The notes beneath the pieces were generated by a model. The model worked only from the letters and a program-made list of their open reading frames with translations. It was not told the DNA's origin and did not search any database. A DNA stretch of 64,000 nt, from assembly GCF_034652275.1 (NCBI RefSeq), contig NZ_JAXIWG010000002.1, positions 248,001 to 312,000 on the forward strand. Direction: 5' to 3'. The translations under genes were made by a program, and so were the position numbers. Each line of letters starts with the position of its first letter. The stretch's first letter is position 1. Of this stretch, positions 7,550-16,202 are shown one piece after another. This DNA comes from Yoonia sp034652275 (GTDB lineage Bacteria; Pseudomonadota; Alphaproteobacteria; Rhodobacterales; Rhodobacteraceae).

Positions 7550-9236
7550 GCCGCAGTCCTTTCCTGTTGCGCCAGACCAGCGCCGGTATCAGTAAGGCCA
7601 GCGCAAACGGCACCAGCGCCGCCCCCGTCTGCATCAACCCGTAAACCCCGATGGCGCGCCTGTCAGCACCGGAGGCCAGCGCCACCGCCTCGGTCGTCAG
7701 GGTCGCGACACGCCCGCCCCCGATCAGCAGCGTCGCAAGATATTGTCCGACCGACACCGCCAACCCCACGGCCAGCGCCGTCAGGATCGGGCGCAGCAGC
7801 ATGGGCAGGCGCACGCGCCACAGGATGCGGTCAGGGCTGGCGCGCAAGGCAGCCGCGATCACACCCATCCGCGCATCCCAAGCGCGGAACGGATCGGCCA
7901 GCGACAAAAACACGTAAGGCAGCACAAACACCAGATGCGCCAGCATCACCGGCACACGGCCCACATCAGCACCAAGGTTGAGCATCAGGGTCTGCAGGCC
8001 GGGCAGGAAAGCCGTCTGCGGGATCAGCAAAGGCAGATACAGTAGCCAGACCGCCCGCTGGCTGACGCGGATGTTATGGCGGTATTCAGCCTCCAGACAG
8101 CCGATGGTCAGGACCAGCGCCACCAGCGCGACGGTGACGGCGATCAGCGCCGTCTCGCCGAGCGCTTTCAACGTACCGGGGCCGAATCGCGCCCAGTTTC
8201 GCAACGTCATCTCGTCAGGCAATGCGTCCGGAAAGCCCCAGAACCCCGCAAAGGACCAGATCGCCATCACCACAAGCCCGAGGAAAACAGCCAGCGCCGA
8301 CACAGAACCTGCCAGCAAGGCAACCCCCGCCACCGCCGGATCAGCCTTGCCGCGCGCGCCCGAGGAAATCCAGCGCCGCCCAAGCGCTGCGACGGTCATT
8401 TCGCCAAGCCGCCAGACCGCCAGAGCGCCGATCACAAGACCAAGCTGCAGCAAGGCACCTGCCGCCGCCTCCAGCCGGAACGACAGGTCGGGATGCGACA
8501 TCCACTTGACGATCTGCACCGACAGCGACGGCGGGGTGTTCGGCCCAAGGATCACCGCCACATCGACAACCGACATCGCATAGGCCAGCACGACATAGAC
8601 CGGCGGCCTGATCTGCGCATAGACGCGGGGAAACACGGTCTTGAGCCAGCCCGTGACCCGCCCGTATCCCAGCGCCTGCGCCACCCTGACGCTGCGCTGC
8701 GCATCCGCCTGCCCCAAGGCTGCGAGCGTGATGAGCAGCAGGAACGGCACCTCTTTCACGATCAGTCCCGCGGTCATCGCCAGACCCCAGCTGTCCTGCA
8801 CGATCAGCAGATCGGGCGGCTGGTCCCAGCCAGTCAACCCCGGCGAGGCGAGCCGCGCGAGCCACCCCGACGGCGCAATCAGGAACGCCAGCCCGAACGC
8901 CGCTGCCGCATGCGGCACCGCAAGCAGGGGCGACAGCAGCCGCTCCAATGCCCGAAAGGCCCGCGTGCCTGACCAGCCCGCCGTCACCAGCATGACAATG
9001 GACAGGGAAATCACCGTCGCAAGAACCCCCGTCCCCACAGACAGCATCACCGCTCGCGGCAATCCGGCCCAGCCGAACAGGTCGCGGAACGGGTCCAGTG
9101 ACGGCCCCGTCAGCCCCGCCGCTGGCAGATGCCCGAAGGCGGGCAGCACCGTGCCCCAAAGCCCTGCCGCCACCGGCCCCAGCAACGCAAGCAGCGTCAG
9201 GGCCGGCAACAGCGGCAACAGGCGACGGCGGGACAT
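7542..9236 (-). CDS. ynjC: YnjC-like ABC transporter permease (two fused permease halves)
   Basis: This 564-residue inner-membrane protein has roughly twelve hydrophobic segments and two copies of the BPD-type permease module. This is the single-chain, ThiP-like arrangement seen in YnjC. EAA-type cytoplasmic loops are visible in both halves: AQALGYGRVTGWLKTVFPRV in the first, and a region with ALRASPDRILWRVRLPMLLR in the second. It would form the whole translocation channel with the ynjD-like ATPase next to it. The start follows the ynjB-like gene by only a few bases. Confidence 0.82.
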   Translation of the reverse strand: MSRRRLLPLLPALTLLALLGPVAAGLWGTVLPAFGHLPAAGLTGPSLDPFRDLFGWAGLPRAVMLSVGTGVLATVISLSIVMLVTAGWSGTRAFRALERLLSPLLAVPHAAAAFGLAFLIAPSGWLARLASPGLTGWDQPPDLLIVQDSWGLAMTAGLIVKEVPFLLLITLAALGQADAQRSVRVAQALGYGRVTGWLKTVFPRVYAQIRPPVYVVLAYAMSVVDVAVILGPNTPPSLSVQIVKWMSHPDLSFRLEAAAGALLQLGLVIGALAVWRLGEMTVAALGRRWISSGARGKADPAVAGVALLAGSVSALAVFLGLVVMAIWSFAGFWGFPDALPDEMTLRNWARFGPGTLKALGETALIAVTVALVALVLTIGCLEAEYRHNIRVSQRAVWLLYLPLLIPQTAFLPGLQTLMLNLGADVGRVPVMLAHLVFVLPYVFLSLADPFRAWDARMGVIAAALRASPDRILWRVRLPMLLRPILTALAVGLAVSVGQYLATLLIGGGRVATLTTEAVALASGADRRAIGVYGLMQTGAALVPFALALLIPALVWRNRKGLRHA

Positions 9237-9242
9237 CGGCGT

Positions 9243-10442
9243 TTACTGGGCGACGCCGTAGCGGGCGACCCAATCGTCGCTGATCCGCGTCATCCAGCTT
9301 GGGTGCGGTTCGGCCTGCACCGTGCCGAGTTCGGCCGGCGTCAGTGTCGCGATCCCGAGGTCGAGCGCATCGAACAGCGCGCGGTCATCATCCGCCAGCT
9401 TGTCCATCGCCAGAACGGTGCCATAGCCAAGGATTGCAGGGTCCTGCGCGCGGGCCTGCGCCTCGGGTGACATCAGGAAGTTTGCGACGACCATGGCACC
9501 GGCCTTGGCGCTGGAATTATAGGGGATCGCCACAAAGGACGCGTTGCCGATCGTGCCCTTGTCCAGCACGAAGGTGCGCACTGTGTCAGGCAATTCGTTG
9601 TTGGCAATTGCGGTCGAGGCAGCACCGGGGCTGAAGGAGATCGACAGGTCAATCTCTCCATCAGCGATCAGCGGGAACATCGCCGTACCGGTCGCGGGAT
9701 AGGCGCGCCCTTCGCGCCACAGATGCGGCGTCAGCGCGTCCAGATACGCCCAGAGAGGCTCTGTCACCGCGTCATAGTTTTCATCCGTCGCAGGGTCGGC
9801 CAGCACGGAAGGATCAGGCAGAATGTCGATCAGCACCTGTTTGAGGAAGGTCGAGCCCAGAAAATCTGGCGGCTGGGGATAGCTGAACCGCCCCGGATTG
9901 GCCTGCGCCCAGTCCAGAAGGGCCTCCATCGACCCAAGACGGTCGGGCATGCGGGCGGTGTCATGCACAAAGACAACCTGTGCCATCGCCCAAGGGCTTT
10001 CAAACCCGTCCACCGGCACGGTGAAATCTGTCTGCACGGATTTGTTTTCGAAATCGACCAGCGCCCAGTTGGGCAGTTGTTCGGCATAGGGGCCGAACAG
10101 CAGATCGGCCTCTTTCATCGCGGCGAAATTCGCACCGTTGATCCAGATCATGTCGATGGCGCCGCCATCGTCCTGACCGGCCTGCTTTTCGGACAGCACG
10201 CGGGTCACGGCATCGGCGGTATCGGTCAGTTTCACATGCTCAAGGGTCACGCCGTAGTCCTCGGCCACGCGCGACCCGACCCAGGCGATGAAATCATTGG
10301 TCGTCGTCGATCCGCCCCAGGCGTTCCAGTAAACGGTCTGGCCTTCGGCCTGCGCTGTGACCGCGTCCCAATCGGCGGGGTCGATATCGGCAAGCGCGGG
10401 CAAGGGGGCCAGCAAAGCGGCGAGAACGGCAAGATGTTTCAT
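9243..10442 (-). CDS. ynjB: YnjB-like ABC transporter substrate-binding protein
   Basis: This periplasmic solute-binding protein has 399 residues. The signal peptide MKHLAVLAALLAPLPALA is followed by a mature part containing VYWNAWGGSTTTNDFIAWVG and IDMIWINGANFAAMKEADLL, characteristic of the YnjB family of extracellular binding proteins. The ATG at 10442 was preferred over an upstream GTG because it gives a proper signal peptide and has AGGA about ten bases before it. It lies between the ynjF-like gene and the permease. The ligand is unknown. Confidence 0.82.
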   Translation of the reverse strand: MKHLAVLAALLAPLPALADIDPADWDAVTAQAEGQTVYWNAWGGSTTTNDFIAWVGSRVAEDYGVTLEHVKLTDTADAVTRVLSEKQAGQDDGGAIDMIWINGANFAAMKEADLLFGPYAEQLPNWALVDFENKSVQTDFTVPVDGFESPWAMAQVVFVHDTARMPDRLGSMEALLDWAQANPGRFSYPQPPDFLGSTFLKQVLIDILPDPSVLADPATDENYDAVTEPLWAYLDALTPHLWREGRAYPATGTAMFPLIADGEIDLSISFSPGAASTAIANNELPDTVRTFVLDKGTIGNASFVAIPYNSSAKAGAMVVANFLMSPEAQARAQDPAILGYGTVLAMDKLADDDRALFDALDLGIATLTPAELGTVQAEPHPSWMTRISDDWVARYGVAQ

Positions 10443-10455
10443 TCGGCGGTGTCCT

Positions 10456-11064
10456 TTAGTTGACATAGATTCGGGATGCGGCGTGGATACGCAGCAGGGC
10501 GGTCAGAAAGCAAAGCGTTCCGAACACCCACGCCAGCGGCGCGAAATAAGTTTCAAACAGGCAGAGCAGGACGAAAAACACGATCGTTTCGGTCCCTTCC
10601 AGAATGCCGTTCGAATAGTACAGCGACTTTTGCCCTTGGGCCTCGGTTTTGTGTCCGTGCTTTTCGGCCAGAATGGCAAAGCCCAGAAAGCTGGTGCCAT
10701 TGAAATAGAACGAGGCCAGCAGGAACGCCCCCGCCGCCCCGTTCGCCACCGGATCAGCCAGCACAAAGGCCAGCGGGATCATCGCGTAGAACAGGAAATC
10801 CGCCGCGATATCAAGGTAACCGCCGAAATCGGTCTTGTGCGTCGCGCGCGCGACCGCCCCGTCCAGCCCATCCGCCAGACGGCTGGCCAAGAGCGGCACC
10901 AGCGCCAGCACAGGCGCGCCAAAGGCGATCATCAGCGCCGCAACCAGCCCCAGACAAAGCCCGACAAGCGTGACCGCATTGGCCGAGACACCCTGCGCGG
11001 CAAGGCCAAACCCGATCCGGTTCAACGGCGGGTCGATGAGCGGGCGAAGGTGGCGGTCAAGCAT
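10456..11064 (-). CDS. ynjF: YnjF-like CDP-alcohol phosphatidyltransferase family protein
   Basis: This 202-residue membrane enzyme of the CDP-alcohol phosphotransferase family exchanges the CMP of a CDP-activated lipid or alcohol for another alcohol. The diagnostic acidic motif is seen as DGLDGAVARATHKTDFGGYL followed by DIAAD, near residues 59-83. The spacing between AR and the first glycine is one residue shorter than the textbook pattern. Five or six hydrophobic segments surround it. It is the first gene of the minus-strand ynjF-ynjB-ynjC-ynjD unit. The same partners occur in E. coli, which supports the name, but its substrate is not known. Confidence 0.72.
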   Translation of the reverse strand: MLDRHLRPLIDPPLNRIGFGLAAQGVSANAVTLVGLCLGLVAALMIAFGAPVLALVPLLASRLADGLDGAVARATHKTDFGGYLDIAADFLFYAMIPLAFVLADPVANGAAGAFLLASFYFNGTSFLGFAILAEKHGHKTEAQGQKSLYYSNGILEGTETIVFFVLLCLFETYFAPLAWVFGTLCFLTALLRIHAASRIYVN

Positions 11065-11148
11065 GTTCTGGTCCTGAAGGTCGCTATCTTGTCCTTGATC
11101 GCGCCGCGTCGCGCAATCGCGGTGACAAGAAAGTGAGCGTCCGAAATG

Positions 11149-13152
11149 CTAGCCCGCTGCGATGCGGGGGCGACCCTGTGCTGTGACCTTGACCTTGGCC
11201 TCGATGAACATGGGCTGGCCTTCGACCTCGACCTCGGTGATATCCTGGACAGCATGCAGGGTGATATCCTCCACCCCCGCAGCGCGTGCCGCGGCACTGG
11301 CCTGCGCGGACAAGGCATCAACGATTGCCTGCAGCGCGGCATCGCGGCTGGTATAGCTTTGCACATCTCCCGCCAGATGCACCTTGAACGCGCCCGCGCC
11401 CGGACTGGTCACCGTGCCGGCCGCCTGCATCTGCACCTGCCCCACAACAGCGCCGATGGCATTGGCGACATCGGCATGGTCCGGCACCAGCATCGTGGTT
11501 CCCAGCCTGTCACCGACCGCACCGTAATAGGCGCGCGCCGACGCCCCCAGCCCGATCACCGGCAGAGCCAGCGCGAGGTCGATCCGCAGGGTCCCGCGAT
11601 GCCGGTCCAACCCCGCCATCGTCAGCGGATGCTGCGCCAATGCCGCAGGGTCGGGCCAGTCGCGCCCATCCTCGGCAAAGGCGGCCTGCAACAGGCAATC
11701 GACGGTCTGCGCGGTCAACTGGTCGATAATCATCCGCGCCAGGGCCTGCGCATCCGGCGCGATCTGCTGGCCGCCACCTGTGCGCCTGCGCGCGAACAGC
11801 GTCAGCGCTTTGGTTGCGGCGTCGCTGTCCCAGACATCCTGCAACCCCAGCACATGCGACGCATCCGATGGCGTCACCCCCGCCAGCATCACCAGCCCGC
11901 GCCCGATCAGCCTGCCCAGCGCGGGGTTCTCCATCCGCGTCTGCACCGCCTGCCCCAGCCGCAAGGGACCATCCGCCAGCCGCTGCGCTACGATCAGTTC
12001 GCGCGGATCAAGGCCCTGCGGCAGCGTTTTCCACAAAGGCAGTACGAATTGCCCGCCATCGGACGCAGGCACACCGCTGGCCAGCGCGCGGTCCAGAGCC
12101 AGATGCACAAGCTCGGGAAATTGCTTTGCAGCAAGCGCGATGGGCATCAACCGCCGCGGGCCAAGGCGCAGACCGGCGGTCAGCCCTTCGGTCACATGCA
12201 CCTCGCTGTCGCCGCCCAGACCGGTCGTGCGCATCGCCACCGCCTCGACCATGGTGCGGAACGGGCCGACACGCGCGCCCGCGGGGTCGATCATCGGGCG
12301 ACCATCGCGCAACAGGCAAACATCGGTTGTCGTGCCACCGATATCGCTGACCAGCGCGTCGGTTTGCTTGGTCAGCCAGCTGGCCCCGGCGATGGATGCG
12401 GCAGGACCGCTCAGGATCGTTTCAATCGGTTTTTCGCGCGCGACAGCCGCTGAAACCAGCGCCCCGTCACCGCGCACGACCATCAGACGGGCACTGACCC
12501 CACAAGCCGCCAGATGGGTTTCGCAAGCAGTAATCAACCCGTCGATCATCCCGATCAGACGCGCGTTCAGCACCGCCGTCAGCGCCCGCTTGGGCCCGCC
12601 CAAGGCCGAGGACAGTTCATGCGAACAGGTCACGGGCAGGCCAGTCAGGTCGCGGATCAGGTCACGCGCCGCGATCTCGTGCGCGGGGTTGCGGGTGGCG
12701 AAACTGGCGGCGACGGCAAAGCCGGTGATCCCCGCATCCAGATCAGCCAGCGCCGCCTGCAAACGTGCCAGATCAAGAGGTGCCGCCTCGACCCCCGCAT
12801 GGCTGTGCCCGCCTGCCAGCGCGATGACCGGATCGCCGCGCAAAGCGTCCTGAAGGCCCGCGCGGGTCAGTTCGGCGGCGTCGAACCCGATGAAGACAAG
12901 GGCGATCCGCCCGCCTTGCCCTTCGACCAGCGCATTGGTCGCCAGCGTCGTGGACAAGGACACCATCGCGATATCGCGCGCGGCAACCCCCGCCTTGGCC
13001 AAGGCCGCGTCAATCGCCGCGCCCACGCCAAGCGCAAGATCAGGCCGCGAGGTCAGCGCCTTGGCCGACGCCACGACCTGCTGTGCCACGTCATCCAGCA
13101 CAACCGCATCGGTATAGGTGCCGCCCGTATCGACCCCGAGTAGATAAGCCAT
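11149..13152 (-). CDS. Hydantoinase/oxoprolinase family protein (HyuA type), orphan
   Basis: This 667-residue protein is related to N-methylhydantoinase A and 5-oxoprolinase subunit A, ATP-dependent enzymes that open lactam or hydantoin rings. The N-terminus LLGVDTGGTYTDAVVLDD is the actin-fold phosphate-binding strand. A second phosphate motif, VSDIGGTTTDVCLL, lies near residue 285. The ATG at 13152 was chosen because AAGGG precedes it and the family domain starts at once. No HyuB-type partner is adjacent, so it is either a stand-alone homologue or pairs with a distant gene. Substrate unknown. Confidence 0.8.
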   Translation of the reverse strand: MAYLLGVDTGGTYTDAVVLDDVAQQVVASAKALTSRPDLALGVGAAIDAALAKAGVAARDIAMVSLSTTLATNALVEGQGGRIALVFIGFDAAELTRAGLQDALRGDPVIALAGGHSHAGVEAAPLDLARLQAALADLDAGITGFAVAASFATRNPAHEIAARDLIRDLTGLPVTCSHELSSALGGPKRALTAVLNARLIGMIDGLITACETHLAACGVSARLMVVRGDGALVSAAVAREKPIETILSGPAASIAGASWLTKQTDALVSDIGGTTTDVCLLRDGRPMIDPAGARVGPFRTMVEAVAMRTTGLGGDSEVHVTEGLTAGLRLGPRRLMPIALAAKQFPELVHLALDRALASGVPASDGGQFVLPLWKTLPQGLDPRELIVAQRLADGPLRLGQAVQTRMENPALGRLIGRGLVMLAGVTPSDASHVLGLQDVWDSDAATKALTLFARRRTGGGQQIAPDAQALARMIIDQLTAQTVDCLLQAAFAEDGRDWPDPAALAQHPLTMAGLDRHRGTLRIDLALALPVIGLGASARAYYGAVGDRLGTTMLVPDHADVANAIGAVVGQVQMQAAGTVTSPGAGAFKVHLAGDVQSYTSRDAALQAIVDALSAQASAAARAAGVEDITLHAVQDITEVEVEGQPMFIEAKVKVTAQGRPRIAAG

Positions 13153-13292
13153 CCGGCACCCTTGAAAATCCTGCCCACTCGGTAAACGAAGGAACGGGCG
13201 AAATTGCAACGCGGATTATGCGTTTGGCGGTGCAATCTTTACCTTGGCGTAATTCTGACCCAATGTCCGCGAAACCCGCGTGATGGATCAGG

Positions 13293-13907
13293 ATGATGTT
13301 GAAGAAAACCCTCGGTCAGGCCCATGAAACGCTCGTGTTCAACCGGCGTGTGCGCGTGCTGGTGGACCATATCGGCGCACTGGTGCCGCAAGGGGCGCAG
13401 ATGCTGGATGTCGGCACCGGCGACGGGCAGATCGCCAAGATGATCGGTGAAAAACAGGCTGGCGCGGAGGTGCAGGGCATCGACATCATGCTGCGCGAAA
13501 AGACGCACATTCCGGTCACCTTGTTCGACGGAATGACCATCCCGTTCGATGACAACAGCGTCGATGTGGTGACCTTTGTCGATGTGCTGCACCATACCGA
13601 TGATCCCCAACGCCTGATCTCGGAGGCAGCGCGCGTTGCCCGCCGCGCTGTCATCATCAAGGATCACCTGAGCGAGAACAGGCTCGATCACGCGACATTG
13701 CGGCTGATGGATTGGGTCGGCAACGCTCCGCATGGCGTCGTGCTGCCCTATAACTATGCGCCGCGCGCCGATTGGAACCGCTGGTTCGCGAAGGCGGGTC
13801 TTGCGACCGACGTGTTCGACACCGCGATCCCGCTTTATCCGGCGCCTGCGTCTTGGGTATTCGGACGCAAACTGCACTTCATCGCCCGTCTGGTGCCTGC
13901 GTCCTGA
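13293..13907 (+). CDS. Class I SAM-dependent methyltransferase
   Basis: This 204-residue soluble methyltransferase has SAM-binding motif I, MLDVGTGDGQIAKMI, near residue 37, an acidic second strand (VQGIDIM) and a DVVTFVDVLHHTDD motif near residue 89, all typical of the UbiE/Methyltransf_11 fold. The acceptor is not evident. Its 3' end overlaps the convergent GtrA gene by 29 bp. Because a membrane glycosyltransferase, a GtrA protein and a GT2 enzyme follow, it may modify a glycan or lipid-linked intermediate, which is inference from context. Confidence 0.78.
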   Translation: MMLKKTLGQAHETLVFNRRVRVLVDHIGALVPQGAQMLDVGTGDGQIAKMIGEKQAGAEVQGIDIMLREKTHIPVTLFDGMTIPFDDNSVDVVTFVDVLHHTDDPQRLISEAARVARRAVIIKDHLSENRLDHATLRLMDWVGNAPHGVVLPYNYAPRADWNRWFAKAGLATDVFDTAIPLYPAPASWVFGRKLHFIARLVPAS

Positions 13908-14265
13908 AGATGATGTAGCGGCAGATCAGGAAGCTTGCGACAGCCGCAGTGCCTGCCGTCAGCAAAAACAGCAGCGTATCCTGCCAGAAAACCCGCGTGA
14001 CGAACCGCGTTGTGATGGCGGACACGACGGCAAGACTACCGATCTGCGTGGCGGTGTAGATCCAGATTGCGCCCTTGGCCTGCTGGTCCGCGCGAAATGC
14101 GATGCGCCGCTGTGCCCAGAAGGCAGCGGGAATACACAAAAGATAGACCACGACAGAGGTGGGCAGGGGCGGTGCTGCTGCGAACCGGATCAGTCCGGCG
14201 GTGATCAGCGCATAGCCAAGGCTGAAACTGCCGCCGACCAGCACGAACCGGACAAAGGCCATCAT
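13879..14265 (-). CDS. GtrA family membrane protein
   Basis: This 128-residue protein has four hydrophobic helices and GtrA/DPMS-type features (FVRFVLVGGSFSLGYALITA at the start, RYIIFR near the end). GtrA proteins are thought to help flip or present polyprenyl-phosphate-linked sugars. The ATG at 14265 overlaps the stop of the upstream membrane glycosyltransferase (ATGATG), so the two are coupled. A GT2 dolichyl-phosphate-mannose-synthase-like gene lies across the divergent region, which fits a carrier-lipid sugar pathway. Confidence 0.82.
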   Translation of the reverse strand: MMAFVRFVLVGGSFSLGYALITAGLIRFAAAPPLPTSVVVYLLCIPAAFWAQRRIAFRADQQAKGAIWIYTATQIGSLAVVSAITTRFVTRVFWQDTLLFLLTAGTAAVASFLICRYIIFRTQAPDGR

Positions 14266-16025
14266 TGCGGCAGGATCTCGAACACCAGCAGGTCGCCCTG
14301 CGGCAATGGCACGGGCCGCAGCCAATTGACCTGCGCGCCAGCCGCTAGCGAGGTTGCGAATTCGCTTTCGTAGATCGTCTGGCTGCACATCAGCAAATAC
14401 GCTGCACCGGAGGCGCGCAAAAAGGCCGCCATGTCGTCCTCGGCCAGTTGGTAAGGTTGTAGGCTGTTGATCAGGATCCTCGGGTCGACATGATAGCCCG
14501 CCGACAACACCGCATGGTGCGTCGCCCAAAGCACCGAAGGCCCAAGGTTCATCGGCGTGATGAACACGCTTGCAGGAACCGCGTCCAGCGCCGTCAGGGC
14601 GTCAGGTCCGCGGCATGCCGCCGCGAGGACGGCAGGCGTTCCATCATCATTCGCTGTCAGGGCTTCGATCTGAGAGGCGATCAACGCAGGTGAAATGATC
14701 GTCGTGGCCAACACAAGCCAGATGACGGCCGCCTCGGGTGCGCGTGTTTGCAGATAGGTCGTCAGCGCCCGCGCGATCACGACACCACCCAGCATCGGGA
14801 CGACAGCCGCCGCCATGATCACCGTGCGCATCTGGTAAAGCACCATCAGCAGCCCCAGCAAACACAGCACCCAAAGCACCGTCAGCGGCGCGCGTGGGGC
14901 AGTTTCGCGCAGCACTAGCAGGCCGCCCGCACCCACCACCACAATGATCGGCAGGGCGAGGTTCACAAACCCCGAAGGGTTGTTCTGGATGAAACGATGG
15001 GCCGGCTGTGCTTCGCTGATGCGGGTCGCGATGAAGGTCTGCAATTCCTCGGGCAAGTCGCCATAAGGCCCCGCCAGACACGGCCCAAGGACAGGCCAGA
15101 TCACACCGACCCCGAGGATGGTGACCAGCACGGCGGTCGCAAGGCCCGACCATGCCCCAAAACGGGACATGATCGCCGCCAGCAGGCTTGCCGCGACAGC
15201 GACACCGATCAACGACAAGGCAGGCAGGCTCAGCCGGTCGCACATGGCGGTGCCGCGCAGGGCGGGGGCGGTCTGACCAAGCCAGAAAACCGCTGCCGCA
15301 GCGCCCAGCGCCAGACAGAAGGAAACCAGAAATGCACGGCTTTCCGGCGTAGTGTCCAACAGATGACGGCCAAGCGCGACCGCACCCGCCACGACGATAA
15401 AGGGCAACGCCTCCAGCCCGACGGCTAGCGAGAATGCAGCGGCAATCCCCCCGATCAGGCCCGCAGTGACAGGGCGCACAGGCCAGACCAGCGCGAAGGC
15501 GACGATCGTCATCATCAGAATCTGGACGTTGTGATGGTCGATGTTCCCGGCGCCAGAATGCAGATGCCCGGTCGTCGGCCAGATCACAGTGATGGCAAGG
15601 GCAAAGCACGCCGCCGATGTGCCAAAAACGCGGCGCGTGCCGAAGCCGATGACCAGCAGGGTCAGCACAAAGATCAACGTCGGCCAGATCGTCACCGCAA
15701 GCTGTTCCGCCATGTCCATCTGTACCAGCCATGACAGCGGCACGATGATCGCGGCGATCCCCAGATCGACGTAGCGCGACCAGTGCATCACCACCCCATC
15801 AGGTGGCAGCAGCCGGTATTGTGTCATGTCGAACCAGCCTTGTCCGTCGATGAAATCACGCACCATGACCAACCGCAGGATGTCGTCATTGTCCATCGTC
15901 GCGAAATTGGCGTGCAGACCCGACCCGTCAAACGCCGCCCGCACAAGGATCAAGACAAGGGCAGCGGCCATTGCATAGGGAAACGGATTGCTGCGCATAT
16001 CGATCAGCGGTCGCCTGTCAGTCAT
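14262..16025 (-). CDS. Polytopic GT-C-like membrane protein, putative lipid-linked-sugar glycosyltransferase
   Basis: This 587-residue integral membrane protein has about eleven to twelve hydrophobic segments. After the first helix comes a large loop with MDNDDILRLVMVRDFIDGQG and RLLPPDGVVMHWSRYVDLGI. Acidic pairs in the first periplasmic loop are typical of GT-C enzymes, which use polyprenyl-phosphate sugars. A C-terminal periplasmic domain of about 150 residues follows. The ATG at 16025 gives MTDRRPLIDMRSN, and the longer open frame upstream crosses the divergent promoter. The function is inferred from fold and neighbours, and no specific family member is recognised. Confidence 0.65.
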   Translation of the reverse strand: MTDRRPLIDMRSNPFPYAMAAALVLILVRAAFDGSGLHANFATMDNDDILRLVMVRDFIDGQGWFDMTQYRLLPPDGVVMHWSRYVDLGIAAIIVPLSWLVQMDMAEQLAVTIWPTLIFVLTLLVIGFGTRRVFGTSAACFALAITVIWPTTGHLHSGAGNIDHHNVQILMMTIVAFALVWPVRPVTAGLIGGIAAAFSLAVGLEALPFIVVAGAVALGRHLLDTTPESRAFLVSFCLALGAAAAVFWLGQTAPALRGTAMCDRLSLPALSLIGVAVAASLLAAIMSRFGAWSGLATAVLVTILGVGVIWPVLGPCLAGPYGDLPEELQTFIATRISEAQPAHRFIQNNPSGFVNLALPIIVVVGAGGLLVLRETAPRAPLTVLWVLCLLGLLMVLYQMRTVIMAAAVVPMLGGVVIARALTTYLQTRAPEAAVIWLVLATTIISPALIASQIEALTANDDGTPAVLAAACRGPDALTALDAVPASVFITPMNLGPSVLWATHHAVLSAGYHVDPRILINSLQPYQLAEDDMAAFLRASGAAYLLMCSQTIYESEFATSLAAGAQVNWLRPVPLPQGDLLVFEILPQ

Positions 16026-16202
16026 GGTTTTGTCTTCTTGCAAGGATTTCAGACCGCTATCACAGGTGACCAATTGGCAACATACACCGTTGGCGCGGGC
16101 AAGGGCGCACGCCACGGCTGTTGCGCAATGGCCACTGCCTGCCATATCGCTGGGGCGGGCCGGATCGCTGACCGGACACCACCACCGGAACGGGGCGCCT
16201 TG
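16026..16202. promoter_or_regulatory. Divergent intergenic region between GT-C-like and GT2 genes
   Basis: These 177 bases separate two divergently read glycosylation genes and must hold promoters for both. I found no clear sigma-70 hexamers, operator palindrome or RNA element. The open frames that cross it on each strand are long N-terminal extensions without family similarity. Confidence 0.35.

Noticed and set aside
6872..10442. Naming the ynjBCD-like transporter as a second thiamine importer
   Set aside because: It has the same fused-permease architecture as ThiBPQ, but no TPP riboswitch precedes it and the binding protein matches the YnjB family.
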